In this document: piece after piece, positions 1 to 8,699 of the stretch | How the letters are laid out: each line of letters begins with the position of its first letter | How positions within the stretch are numbered: the first letter of the stretch is position 1 | NCBI RefSeq assembly: GCF_001885215.1 | Contig: NZ_CP018091.1 | Location: 2,480,001 to 2,544,000 of the forward strand | Length of the DNA: 64,000 nucleotides | Reading direction: 5' to 3' | Origin: Synechococcus sp. SynAce01 | GTDB lineage: Bacteria > Cyanobacteriota > Cyanobacteriia > PCC-6307 > Cyanobiaceae | Notes under the pieces: generated by a model | Told to the model about the DNA's origin: nothing | The model's database searches: none | Seen by the model: the letters and a program-made list of their open reading frames with translations, nothing else | Position numbers and translations under genes: made by a program

Positions 1-524
1 GGGGCCATCCCCGGACCCTTTGGTGTGGTGCTGAACAGTGGGAACCAGCCCAGGGAGGCATGGAGAAAGTTGAGAAAGGGCCGAAGGATGGGCTCCATCA
101 CAAAGATGGCCCAAAGGCCAAGCACCACTGAGGGGATCGCAGCCAACAATTCCACCATCACCCCGATGATGTCGCGCCAGCGGGTTGGGATCAGATTTTC
201 GGTGATGAAAATTGCCGTGCCAACTCCCAGCGGAACCGCAATCAGCAGCGCCAACAACGACGACACCAAAGTCCCGTAGATCGCCGTGAAGGCCCCGTAC
301 TCACCGGTGACCGGGTTCCAGCTGGAGGTGGTCAGAAATGTCAGCCCGAAGGCCTTGATCGCGTCTTGGGCGCCTTGGAACACAACAAGAAAGATCCCCA
401 CCAGAACGATGGCGACGGTGGAGGCAAGCAGAATGGTGAGACTGCGAAAGCCACTGTCAATCCAGCGTTCTGAGGGCGGGCGACGCCTTAATTTGAAGCG
501 ATCCACAGGTGGCTCCGGTCTCAT
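1..524 (-). CDS. pstC: Phosphate ABC transporter permease PstC (N-terminal part, cut by window edge)
   Basis: Inner-membrane permease subunit of the high-affinity PstSCAB phosphate importer. Read on the minus strand from an ATG at 524, the frame gives about 174 residues with no stop before the window edge. A polar N-terminus (MRPEPPVDRFKLRRR) is followed by hydrophobic segments near residues 27-48, 77-100 and 118-140, in the order expected for PstC. Short stretches such as NPVTGEYGAFTAIYGTL and AAIPSVVLGLWAIFVMEPIL are typical of the family. The gene is incomplete, so pstA and pstB would lie outside the window. A weak -10-like TAGATT sits at 581-586, but I saw no convincing Pho box. Confidence 0.9.
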   Translation of the reverse strand, partial: MRPEPPVDRFKLRRRPPSERWIDSGFRSLTILLASTVAIVLVGIFLVVFQGAQDAIKAFGLTFLTTSSWNPVTGEYGAFTAIYGTLVSSLLALLIAVPLGVGTAIFITENLIPTRWRDIIGVMVELLAAIPSVVLGLWAIFVMEPILRPFLNFLHASLGWFPLFSTTPKGPGMA

Positions 525-746
525 CGCAGGAGCAGGGAAAAAGTACGCATCGTCAAAAGTTCAACACCTGAACTAGCGAAAATCTAGAACTGACCCCCCG
601 CTTCCATCCACTAAGAACGCGTTAATCCCCCAGTCTCCGCCTGATCCCCTCGGCCCTCGGCCGGCTGGAGGTGCGGGCGGCTCTGGCCGCTCCCCTCGGC
701 CACAGGCCTGAAGAGCCGGTAGTTTGGGTCTTCGATTTGGGGGTCC

Positions 747-2783
747 ATGGGGCGCATCGTTGGCATCGACTTGGGCACCACCAATTCGGTGGTGGCTGTG
801 CTGGAGGGTGGCAGGCCTCAGGTCATCGCCAATGCTGAAGGCAGCCGCACCACTCCTTCGGTGGTCGGTTACAGCCGGGAGCAGGAGCTGCTGGTTGGAC
901 AGCTGGCCCGGCGCCAGCTGGTGCTGAACCCCCGCAACAGCTTCGCCAATCTCAAGCGGTTCCTTGGTCGCAGCTGGGATGAGCTTGAGGAGAGCAGCCT
1001 CGCTGTTCCTTACACGATCCGGGCCAACGACCAGGGCAATGTGCGCGTGATCTGCCCCGTCACGGAACGGGAATATGCCCCCGAAGAACTGCTGGCCAGC
1101 ATCCTGCGCAAGCTGGTTGACGATGCCGCCACCTACCTCGGCGAGCCTGTGGAGGCGGCGGTGATCACCGTTCCCGCCTATTTCAACGATGCCCAGCGCC
1201 AGGCGACCAGGGATGCCGGTCGCCTGGCGGGGCTTTCCGTGGAGCGCATCCTCAATGAACCCACCGCCGCGGCGCTGGCCTACGGCTTCGATCGCAGTGC
1301 CGTGAAGCGGGTGCTGGTTTTCGATCTTGGCGGTGGCACCTTCGACGTTTCGGTGCTGCGTATCGCCAACGGTGTGTTCGATGTCAAAGCCACCAGCGGT
1401 GACACCCAGCTGGGTGGTAACGACTGGGATCGCCGCATCGTCGATTGGCTCGCTGAAAATTTCGAGCAGACCCATGCCATCGACCTTCGCCGCGATCGTC
1501 AGGCCCTGCAACGCCTCAACGAAGCGGCTGAAAAAGCCAAACAGGAGCTCTCCGGTGTTCAGAGCACCCCGGTGTCGTTGCCTTTCATTGCCACCGGCCC
1601 TGAGGGACCGCTTCACATCGAATGCAGCCTGGAGCGCCGTCGCTTTGAGTCCCTTTGCCCCGATCTGCTCGATCGCTTGCTCAGGCCCGTGCAGCGCGCC
1701 CTGCGGGATGCGGAACTGACGGCTGAAGAGATCGACGATGTGGTGTTGGTGGGCGGCGGCACCCGCATGCCGATGGTTCAGGAGATGGTCCGGACGCTGA
1801 TCCCGAGGGAGCCCTGCCAGTCGGTCAATCCCGATGAGGTGGTGGCGATTGGTGCCGCCGTTCAGGCCGGCATCCTCACCGGAGAGCTCCGGGACCTGAT
1901 GCTCAACGATGTGTCGCCTTTGTCTTTGGGCCTCGAAACGATCGGCGGGGTGATGAAGGTTCTGATTCCTCGCAACACGCCGATTCCTGTTCGTAAATCC
2001 GACGTGTTCAGCACCTCGGAGGCGAACCAGTCAGCGGTGGAACTGCATGTGCTGCAGGGTGAGCGGCAGATGGCGCCGGACAACAAGTCGCTGGGACGGT
2101 TCCGCCTCTCGGGGATCCCACCGGCACCGCGGGGGGTGCCGCAGGTGCAGGTCTCGTTCGACATCGATGCCAACGGCTTGCTGCAGGTCTCGGCCACGGA
2201 TCGAACCACCGGCCGTCAGCAGAGCGTCTCGATTCAGGGCGGCTCCAACCTCAGTGAGGAAGAGATCAGCCGCTTGCTTGAGGAGGCCACCCTCAAGGCG
2301 GCGGAGGATCGCCGCAAGCGCTCCGAGGTGGATCGCATCAACCGTGCCCAGACCCTGGTAGCCCAGGCCGAGCGTCGGTTGCGGGACGCGGCCCTGGAAC
2401 TGGGCCCCTATGGAGCGGAGCGCCAACAGCGGGCGGTGGAGCTTGCCCTGCGTGATGTGCAGGCCCTGCTCAGCGAAGACGATCCGGTGGAATTGGACCT
2501 GGCGGTCAGCCAGCTGCAGGAGGCCCTCTATGGCCTCAACCGTCGCCTTGTGACGGAGCGCAAATCCGAATCGGGGCCTCTTCAGGGCATCAAGAACACC
2601 CTTGGTTCGCTCAAGGATGATCTCTTCTCCGACGACGACTGGGATGACTGGGACCGGCCCGATGGCCGCAGGCGTAGTGGCCGTGACCCCTGGGAAGAGC
2701 CGGTGATGAGCCGGGGTGGGTACCAACCACCCCGCTATGAGCGCGGCGGTGGCGCCAATCGGGATCCCTGGGCTGAGGACTGA
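747..2783 (+). CDS. dnaK: Hsp70 chaperone DnaK
   Basis: ATP-dependent Hsp70 chaperone, 678 aa. The N-terminus carries the phosphate-binding loop GIDLGTTNS; DLGGGTFDVS and VGGGTRMP mark the rest of the ATPase domain, followed by a substrate-binding domain (about 390-540). Cyanobacteria carry several DnaK paralogues; the 7-nt gap to the J-protein gene at 2790 makes this the paralogue with a dedicated co-chaperone. The last 60 residues are odd: instead of the usual Gly/Met-rich tail there is an Asp/Trp/Arg-rich stretch (DDDWDDWDRPDGRRR) and two RDPW motifs. Family identity is certain; which numbered paralogue it is remains uncertain. Confidence 0.95.
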   Translation: MGRIVGIDLGTTNSVVAVLEGGRPQVIANAEGSRTTPSVVGYSREQELLVGQLARRQLVLNPRNSFANLKRFLGRSWDELEESSLAVPYTIRANDQGNVRVICPVTEREYAPEELLASILRKLVDDAATYLGEPVEAAVITVPAYFNDAQRQATRDAGRLAGLSVERILNEPTAAALAYGFDRSAVKRVLVFDLGGGTFDVSVLRIANGVFDVKATSGDTQLGGNDWDRRIVDWLAENFEQTHAIDLRRDRQALQRLNEAAEKAKQELSGVQSTPVSLPFIATGPEGPLHIECSLERRRFESLCPDLLDRLLRPVQRALRDAELTAEEIDDVVLVGGGTRMPMVQEMVRTLIPREPCQSVNPDEVVAIGAAVQAGILTGELRDLMLNDVSPLSLGLETIGGVMKVLIPRNTPIPVRKSDVFSTSEANQSAVELHVLQGERQMAPDNKSLGRFRLSGIPPAPRGVPQVQVSFDIDANGLLQVSATDRTTGRQQSVSIQGGSNLSEEEISRLLEEATLKAAEDRRKRSEVDRINRAQTLVAQAERRLRDAALELGPYGAERQQRAVELALRDVQALLSEDDPVELDLAVSQLQEALYGLNRRLVTERKSESGPLQGIKNTLGSLKDDLFSDDDWDDWDRPDGRRRSGRDPWEEPVMSRGGYQPPRYERGGGANRDPWAED

Positions 2784-2789
2784 CCCTCC

Positions 2790-3860
2790 GTGACCCGCAG
2801 CGCATCGCCTCCGCTCGAAACCGACTACTGGCAGGTTCTCGCCCTGTCCCCCGGCGCTGATGCCGCCAGCTTGAAGCGTGCCTTCCGCCAGCAGGCCCGC
2901 CGCTGGCATCCCGATCTCAATGGCAACGATCCCGTTGCCGAAGAGCGCTTCAAGTTGGTCAATGAGGCCTATGCGGTGCTCGGTGATCCGAAGCGACGGG
3001 CAGCCTGGGAAGCCGGCCTCGATCCGCTGGCCGCCCGCAACGCCGCCACTGATCCCTTTGCGGCAGGCTTCCCCGCTTTCGAGGACTACCTGGATGCTCT
3101 GTTTGGCCGTCGCCGCCGGTCAGAAGAGACGGCTGACTCTGAGCCCTTCGCCGGCGAGTCTGACGACGGCTCCGGAGACGGCTCAGCAGACAGTTTTGGA
3201 GGCGGTTTTGAGGATGGTTTAGGTGATGATTTTCGCGATGATCCAGGCGGCGCTTCTGGCCCCACCAGCGATTCGCAGTGGCAGCCGGATCCGCCTTCGG
3301 GAGGGGTCACCCACGCTCCACCGTCGCCGCCGCCTGTCCAGGCTGCAGCCGATCTGGAAACGATGGTTGAGCTCACGCCGGAGCAGGCCCTGGAGGGAAC
3401 CCGACTGGAATTGGAGTTGCCCGGTGGCACCGCGGTGGAATGCTGGACCCCGCCGATGGCCGGTGATGGCTGGCGACTGCGCCTCGCCGGCGTAGCCTCA
3501 GGTGGCGGCGATCACTTTCTGCAGCTGCGGGTGCGCACCGCAGACGGCCTGCGCGTCGAGGGTCTACGGGTGTCGTTCCAGCTTGAGTTGTCTCCTCCGG
3601 AGGCGGCCCTTGGCTGCCTTGTCGTGGTGCCGACCCTGCAGGGGCGCGTCCAGTTGCGGGTACCGCCCGGCTCGTCGAGCGGCCGATTGCTGCGGCTGCG
3701 TGGCCGTGGCCTGGCGCGTGGGGAGCAGCGGGGTGACCAGTTGGTGGAAGTGCGGATCATGGTTCCCGAGCAACTCAATGAAGCGGAAGAAGCCCTCTAC
3801 CGCCGCTTGGAGCAGCTCGCAATGCAGAGCCGGGAGGAACTGGGGGGCGGCGATCGATGA
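2790..3860 (+). CDS. J-domain co-chaperone with acidic linker (DnaJ, CbpA-like)
   Basis: Type II J-protein, 356 aa, GTG start 7 nt after dnaK. The J domain spans about residues 12-75 with an intact HPD (RRWHPDL), which stimulates the Hsp70 ATPase. There is no zinc-finger CxxCxGxG cluster, so it is CbpA/Hsp40 type II rather than canonical DnaJ. Residues about 109-190 are a low-complexity Asp/Gly/Ser/Pro linker. The C-terminal part (about 190-345) contains two beta-rich segments resembling DnaJ_C substrate-binding repeats, e.g. ALGCLVVVPTLQGRVQLRVP. Almost certainly co-transcribed with dnaK and its dedicated partner. Confidence 0.9.
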   Translation: MTRSASPPLETDYWQVLALSPGADAASLKRAFRQQARRWHPDLNGNDPVAEERFKLVNEAYAVLGDPKRRAAWEAGLDPLAARNAATDPFAAGFPAFEDYLDALFGRRRRSEETADSEPFAGESDDGSGDGSADSFGGGFEDGLGDDFRDDPGGASGPTSDSQWQPDPPSGGVTHAPPSPPPVQAAADLETMVELTPEQALEGTRLELELPGGTAVECWTPPMAGDGWRLRLAGVASGGGDHFLQLRVRTADGLRVEGLRVSFQLELSPPEAALGCLVVVPTLQGRVQLRVPPGSSSGRLLRLRGRGLARGEQRGDQLVEVRIMVPEQLNEAEEALYRRLEQLAMQSREELGGGDR

Positions 3861-3890
3861 GACACTGGCGCGGCGGCAATGTTTCGGTCG

Positions 3891-4307
3891 ATGGCTGTTC
3901 ATGTTCTGCTTTTTGATGCCGGTACCGAAAATGAAGGCATCCACTCCCTTGAGCTGAACGGCCACACCGTGGTGCTGCTGTTCGAAGAGCTCGATGATGC
4001 GGAGCGCTATGCCGGTCTGCTGGAGGCCCAGGATTTTCCGGTGCCCAGCGTCGAGGCTCTTGATCGCGAGGAGATGGAGCTGTTTTGTGTTCAGGCTGGC
4101 TACGAGGCCCGCTTTGTTCCCGCCGGCTTCCTGCCCCAGTCGCCCGAGGAGCGCCTGTTGATTGCTCCCCCTGAGCGCAACATGGATGTGAGCAGCTGGA
4201 AGGAGGGCCAACCCCAGGGTGACGCCGGAGGTGATGGCGACGGCGATGGGCCAGCGGAGAATGATGCGGTCGAGGCGTTCCGCCGCCGTCTGGAGGGGCT
4301 CCTATGA
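3891..4307 (+). CDS. DUF3110 domain protein
   Basis: Small cyanobacterial protein (138 aa from the ATG at 3891; an upstream ATG at 3879 adds four residues). The first 85 residues match the DUF3110 pattern as I know it: VHVLLFDAGTENEGIHSLEL followed by an alternating alpha/beta fold. Residues after about 95 form a Gly/Asp-rich hydrophilic tail (GDAGGDGDGDG). The function of the family is not established. The stop overlaps the murQ start by 4 nt (ATGA at 4304-4307), so translation is probably coupled. The family N-terminus MAVHVLLF favours the 3891 start. Confidence 0.8.
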   Translation: MAVHVLLFDAGTENEGIHSLELNGHTVVLLFEELDDAERYAGLLEAQDFPVPSVEALDREEMELFCVQAGYEARFVPAGFLPQSPEERLLIAPPERNMDVSSWKEGQPQGDAGGDGDGDGPAENDAVEAFRRRLEGLL

Positions 4308-5230
4308 CCTGCGCCGATCGCGGCAACCTGCTCACCGAGCAAGCGAATCCGGCCAGTGCCAGCCTGGATCAACTCAGCGTGCTCGAGCTCGTTCAACTGT
4401 TTTGCGAGGAAGACCTCCAACCGCAGCAGGCGGTGGCGGCGGCCGCCCCTGAGCTGGCCGCCGCCATCGCGGCCATCGGCGCTCGCCTTGAAGGCGGCGG
4501 CCGCCTCTTCTATCTCGGCGCTGGAACCTCAGGCCGGCTCGGCGTGCTGGATGCGGCGGAATGTCCGCCCACCTTCTGCACCCCCCCTGAGCTGGTTCAA
4601 GGCGTGCTCGCCGGTGGAGCTCCGGCCCTGCTGCGCAGCTCCGAAGGCCTGGAAGACCGCTTCGAGGCCGGAGCCAACGACCTGATCGCACGCGGGTTCG
4701 GCCCCGCCGATGCTCTCGTCGGTATTGCCGCCGGCGGCACCACCCCCTACGTGCTGGGTGGTCTCCGCCATGCCGGCAGCATCGGAGCGTTGGCGATCGC
4801 GATGAGTTGTGTGCCGCCGGCCCAGGCGCCCATGCCCTGCGCCATCGACATTCGCTTGCTCACGGGGCCAGAGCTGCTGACTGGCTCGACCCGGCTGAAG
4901 GCCGGCACCGCCACCAAGATGGCCCTCAACATTCTCTCCACCGGGGTGATGGTTCAGCTCGGCAAGGCCTACGGGAACCGGATGGTGGATGTGGCGGTCA
5001 CCAACACCAAGCTCGAAGACCGTGCCCTGCGCATCCTCTCGGACCTCGCCGGAGTGGACAGGATTCAAGGCGCTGCCTTACTGGCTGCCGCTGGAGGGTC
5101 AGTCAAGACGGCCCTGCTGATGGCCGCCATGGGCGGATCGGCCGATGACGCCCGCAAGGCTCTGGTGACAGCGAGCGGCAGACTCCGCCCTGCCCTCGAG
5201 CTGGCAGGCGCCTCCCTTCCACCCCGCTAA
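4304..5230 (+). CDS. murQ: N-acetylmuramic acid 6-phosphate etherase MurQ
   Basis: Cleaves the lactyl ether of MurNAc-6-P to give GlcNAc-6-P and D-lactate in peptidoglycan recycling. 308 aa, the usual MurQ length. It has the SIS fold with the sugar-phosphate loop GAGTSGRLGVLDAAE, the catalytic-Glu segment SSEGLEDR, GGTTPYVLGG, and the family signature NTKLEDRALRIL. Its start overlaps the DUF3110 stop by 4 nt. I see no anhMurNAc kinase gene (anmK) next to it in the window. Confidence 0.95.
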   Translation: MTCADRGNLLTEQANPASASLDQLSVLELVQLFCEEDLQPQQAVAAAAPELAAAIAAIGARLEGGGRLFYLGAGTSGRLGVLDAAECPPTFCTPPELVQGVLAGGAPALLRSSEGLEDRFEAGANDLIARGFGPADALVGIAAGGTTPYVLGGLRHAGSIGALAIAMSCVPPAQAPMPCAIDIRLLTGPELLTGSTRLKAGTATKMALNILSTGVMVQLGKAYGNRMVDVAVTNTKLEDRALRILSDLAGVDRIQGAALLAAAGGSVKTALLMAAMGGSADDARKALVTASGRLRPALELAGASLPPR

Positions 5231-5265
5231 GCCGGCCGATCGCTGACCCTTGCGGCGATCCCTGA

Positions 5266-6204
5266 TCAGTTTGTGGCGTTGCCGTTGAACGGGCCCCAGT
5301 AGGGGCTGGTGAGCAGGTCGAGGCGCTCACGGGTGTGGCCTGGCACATGCTCCTTGGGCGTCATCAGGGCACTGCGCAGGGCCGTGTGGCTGCTGCTCGA
5401 CGGCCTTTGAACAGCAATCCGCTCGGCAGCCATCGCCACGATCTGTTGGGCCAACGCGGCGTTGGCGCGGAGATTATCGAGCACCAGATCCACCGTCACC
5501 GAGGCGTGTTCGGCGTGCCAGCAGTCGTAGTCGGTGACCATGGCGAGGGTGGCGTAGGCCATCTCGGCTTCCCGGGCCAGGCGGGCCTCGCTGTGGTTGG
5601 TCATGCCGATCACCGAGCAACCCCAGCTGCGGTAGAGGTTGGATTCGGCCCGGGTCGAGAAGGCCGGCCCCTCCATGCAGAGATAGGTGCCGCTGCGGTG
5701 CAGCTGGCGGCCCGGTGGCATCAGGCTCTCGGCCACATCGCCCAGCAGGCGGCAGAGTGTGGGACAGAAGGGATCGGCGATGCCGACGTGCGCCACGGCC
5801 CCCTGGCCGAAAAAGCTGATCGGGCGCTGATGGGTGCGATCGATGAATTGATCGGGCACCAGCATGTCGAGCGGGCGCAACGGCTCCTGCAGCGAACCCA
5901 CGGCCGAGCAGGAGAGAATCCAGCGCACCCCGAGGGAGCGCAGCGCCCAGAGGTTGGCCCGGTAGGGCACTTCGCTGGGTGAATAGCTGTGGTGGCGGCC
6001 GTGGCGGGCCAGGAACACCACCTCCAGGTCGCCGATCCTGCCAAGTCGCAAGCGGTCGGAGGGCGCGCCGAAGGGGGTCTCGATTTCCAGCTCCTCGATC
6101 GCTTCGAGCCCTTCCATGGCGTAGAGGCCGCTGCCGCCGAGCACGCCGAGGCGGGCCTTGGCCAGATCCAGGCCGGCCTTGACGGAAGTGGTGGAGCTGC
6201 TCAT
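5266..6204 (-). CDS. mtnP: S-methyl-5'-thioadenosine phosphorylase
   Basis: Purine nucleoside phosphorylase family enzyme (312 aa) that splits 5'-methylthioadenosine with phosphate into adenine and methylthioribose-1-P, salvaging the by-product of polyamine synthesis. Family signatures: phosphate loop GVLGGSGLY, VFLARHGRHHSYSPSEVPYRAN, SAVGSLQE, and GMTNHSEARLAREAEMAYAT (MTAP usually reads MT-x-x-PEA here). The N-terminal 15 residues are extra. Convergent with murQ (35 nt apart) and divergent from the cyclophilin gene. Confidence 0.93.
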   Translation of the reverse strand: MSSSTTSVKAGLDLAKARLGVLGGSGLYAMEGLEAIEELEIETPFGAPSDRLRLGRIGDLEVVFLARHGRHHSYSPSEVPYRANLWALRSLGVRWILSCSAVGSLQEPLRPLDMLVPDQFIDRTHQRPISFFGQGAVAHVGIADPFCPTLCRLLGDVAESLMPPGRQLHRSGTYLCMEGPAFSTRAESNLYRSWGCSVIGMTNHSEARLAREAEMAYATLAMVTDYDCWHAEHASVTVDLVLDNLRANAALAQQIVAMAAERIAVQRPSSSSHTALRSALMTPKEHVPGHTRERLDLLTSPYWGPFNGNATN

Positions 6205-6379
6205 CGGCTGGGAGAAAAAAGAGGAGGGGAGCGGGAAGACGCCGCAGATTCAAGGCGCTGGCGGGGCGAGGCCCCAGGTTCAAGAACCAGGTTCGTGGCC
6301 TGTTCTAAGCGAGGCTGGCGAGGGGTGGACGGGGGGTGTCGATGGGGGGGTCGATACAGTCGGATTTTGCTGAACCAGC

Positions 6380-6838
6380 GTGACCCGAGCCTTCATGGAG
6401 ACCGATGCAGTCACCGCCCAGGGTCCTGTCACTGTGGAAATCGAGCTGTTCGAGGCCGATGCGCCCAAGACTGTGGCCAATTTTGTGAAACTGGTTGAGT
6501 CCGGTTTCTACGACGGACTGGCTTTCCACCGGGTGATCGACGGTTTCATGGCCCAGGGTGGTTGCCCCAACACCCGCGCCGGTGCGGGCGGCGCCCCCGG
6601 AACCGGTGGCCCCGGTTACAAGATTGACTGCGAAATCAACAGCCGCAAGCACCAGGCCGGCAGCTTGTCGATGGCCCATGCCGGTAAAAACACCGGCGGT
6701 AGCCAGTTCTTCCTCTGTCATGACGCCCAGCCCCACCTCGATGGGGTTCACACCGTTTTCGGTCAGGTCGCCGATGTGGCCGGGGTGCTGGCGATCAAGA
6801 AGGGCACCAAGATCAACAAGGTGACGATTCAGGCCTGA
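6380..6838 (+). CDS. Cyclophilin-type peptidyl-prolyl cis-trans isomerase
   Basis: Cytosolic cyclophilin, 152 aa from a GTG at 6380; an in-frame ATG at 6395 is an alternative. Catalytic and binding residues are present in [13 protein letters not shown] (active-site Arg), GSQFFLC and LDGVHTVFG. No signal peptide, so cytoplasmic. A -10-like TACAGT at 6355-6360 lies 20 nt before the GTG and 35 nt before the ATG. It catalyses proline isomerisation in folding proteins; the specific client is unknown. Confidence 0.93.
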   Translation: MTRAFMETDAVTAQGPVTVEIELFEADAPKTVANFVKLVESGFYDGLAFHRVIDGFMAQGGCPNTRAGAGGAPGTGGPGYKIDCEINSRKHQAGSLSMAHAGKNTGGSQFFLCHDAQPHLDGVHTVFGQVADVAGVLAIKKGTKINKVTIQA

Positions 6839-6875
6839 CCTGTTGGCCCTGCCTGGGCTGTCAGAGCGATCGCTG

Positions 6876-8699
6876 TCACAGCCAGTGCAGAAATCCCCCG
6901 GGGCCCGGGGGCAACTGGGGGCTGCGTTGCCGCAGTTCCATCAGCGGGCGCCGCTCCGGCTCCAAGGTGGCGCTGGGGTGACCGCTGCGCTGGCTGTCGG
7001 GGGTGAGCAGCAGGCTGACCCCCATGGTGCCCGGCCACGCGGCCATCTGGGCCAGCACGGCCGTCAGGTCGGCTTCGGCCAGCCCATGGGCTGTGGTGGG
7101 CGAGAGCAGGATGGCGATCTCCGGTTGCTGCAGCAGGGCCAGCAGCCGGGGATGCTCCTCCAGCTTGAGGTCGAGATGGTGCTGCAGGGCCCACTGACGC
7201 AGGCTCGGCCAGTGCTCCGCCATGGCCCGCTCCGGTTGCATCCCATTGCCCCGCCAGGCCACAACGGCGCTTGGCCCTTTGGCTTCGTTGGCCGGGGTCT
7301 GCAGGAAATGGCCGAGCTTCAGCCGCTTGGTGGCCAGATAGGAGGCGTTGTACTGGCCGGGATCCATCATCAAGGGCACCCGGTCTTCGACCTGGAGGCC
7401 ATAGCCGCCCAGCCCGGCGATCTTGCGCGGGTTGTTGGTGATCAGCCGCAGTCGCCGCACCCCCAGATCGCTGAGGATCTGGGCGCCGACGCCGTAATTG
7501 CGCAGATCTGCCGCAAAGCCGAGCCGCTCGTTGGCTTCCACCGTGTCGAGGCCGCCGTCCTGGAGGCTGTAGGCCTTGAGCTTGTTGATCAGGCCGATGC
7601 CTCGCCCTTCCTGGCGGAGATAGACCACAACGCCCTCGCCGGCCGCTTCGATCATGCGCAGGGCCGCTTCGAGCTGGGGACGGCAGTCGCAGCGGAGCGA
7701 GCCGAAGGCATCGCCGGTGAGGCATTCGGAGTGCACCCGCACCAACACCGGGCCGGTGGCCTGGCCGGGGTTTCCCTTCACAATCGCCACGTGCTCGCTG
7801 CCATCGAGTTCGTTGCGATAGCCGATCGCCTGGAAGGTGCCGAAGGCGCTCGGCATCTGGGCTTCGGCGTGGCGACGGACAAACCGCTCGGTGTCCAGCC
7901 GGTAGCTGATCAGATCAGCAATGCTCAGCAGCCGCAGGCCGTGCCGCTCGGCGTAGCTGGCCAGTTGGGGGAGGCGCGCCATCGATCCATCCACGTTCTG
8001 GATCTCGCAGATCACCCCGGCTGGATAGAGCCCCGAGAGCCGGGAGAGATCCACGGCGGCCTCCGTATGGCCGGCTCGTTTGAGCACGCCGCCTTCCCGG
8101 GCCCGCAGCGGAAAGATGTGGCCCGGACGGCGCAGATCCTGGGGTTGGCTGCGGGGATGGATTGCCACCTGGATCGTGCGGGCCCGATCTTCAGCGGAGA
8201 TGCCGGTGCTGACCCCGTTCTCAGGTCCGGCATCCACGCTGACGGTGAAGGCGGTCTGGTTGCTGTCGGTGTTGCGATCCACCATCAGTGGCAGCTCAAG
8301 CGCATCGAGCCGCTCGCCCTCCATCGCCAGGCAGATCAGGCCCCGGGCTTCGGTGGCCATGAAGTTGATCTGCTCGGGGGTGGCGAACTGGCCGGCGCAG
8401 ATCAGGTCTCCTTCGTTTTCCCGGTTTTCATCGTCGACCACCACCACCATCTCGCCATTGCGGATGGCGGCGAGGCCGTCGGCCACGGAATCGAAGCGAA
8501 TCCGCTGATCGATTGCAGCGCTGGAACTGGCGGGGCTGCCGGGCCTGCCGGAGAGGGGGTCAGAGGAGAGGGCCGGGGCTGGGCTCAGCTTGGATCGGGG
8601 GGTCAGGGCGGTTCGGGCCAGGGCTGGCGCGGTGTTCTTTCCTTTATAGGGCCGTTGAGGATGGCCCCGGTACGATCTGCCCTTCCGAGGCACCGGCAT
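6876..8699 (-). CDS. ribBA: Bifunctional riboflavin enzyme RibBA (DHBP synthase / GTP cyclohydrolase II)
   Basis: Catalyses both entry steps of riboflavin synthesis. The N-terminal DHBP synthase half has VVVVDDENRENEGDLI and ATEARGLICLAM; the GTP cyclohydrolase II half has the zinc cysteines in CLTGDAFGSLRCDC and RQEGRGIGLINK. At 607 aa it is longer than the usual 400-560: about 65 low-complexity residues precede the first domain, and about 140 residues follow the last conserved helix (SYLATKRLKLGH). The only ATG before the conserved start is at 8699 (a GTG lies at 8693), so its 5' end touches the divergent argC start. A non-canonical later start cannot be excluded. Confidence 0.93.
   Translation of the reverse strand: MPVPRKGRSYRGHPQRPYKGKNTAPALARTALTPRSKLSPAPALSSDPLSGRPGSPASSSAAIDQRIRFDSVADGLAAIRNGEMVVVVDDENRENEGDLICAGQFATPEQINFMATEARGLICLAMEGERLDALELPLMVDRNTDSNQTAFTVSVDAGPENGVSTGISAEDRARTIQVAIHPRSQPQDLRRPGHIFPLRAREGGVLKRAGHTEAAVDLSRLSGLYPAGVICEIQNVDGSMARLPQLASYAERHGLRLLSIADLISYRLDTERFVRRHAEAQMPSAFGTFQAIGYRNELDGSEHVAIVKGNPGQATGPVLVRVHSECLTGDAFGSLRCDCRPQLEAALRMIEAAGEGVVVYLRQEGRGIGLINKLKAYSLQDGGLDTVEANERLGFAADLRNYGVGAQILSDLGVRRLRLITNNPRKIAGLGGYGLQVEDRVPLMMDPGQYNASYLATKRLKLGHFLQTPANEAKGPSAVVAWRGNGMQPERAMAEHWPSLRQWALQHHLDLKLEEHPRLLALLQQPEIAILLSPTTAHGLAEADLTAVLAQMAAWPGTMGVSLLLTPDSQRSGHPSATLEPERRPLMELRQRSPQLPPGPGGFLHWL

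Noticed and set aside
573-1616. Long open frame (347 codons) on the minus strand across dnaK
   Set aside because: A shadow frame in high-GC DNA, wholly antisense to a clear DnaK. No family features.
5231-5265. GATCGC/GCGATC stem between murQ and mtnP as a bidirectional terminator
   Set aside because: Six base pairs, an 11-nt loop and no T-run on either side.
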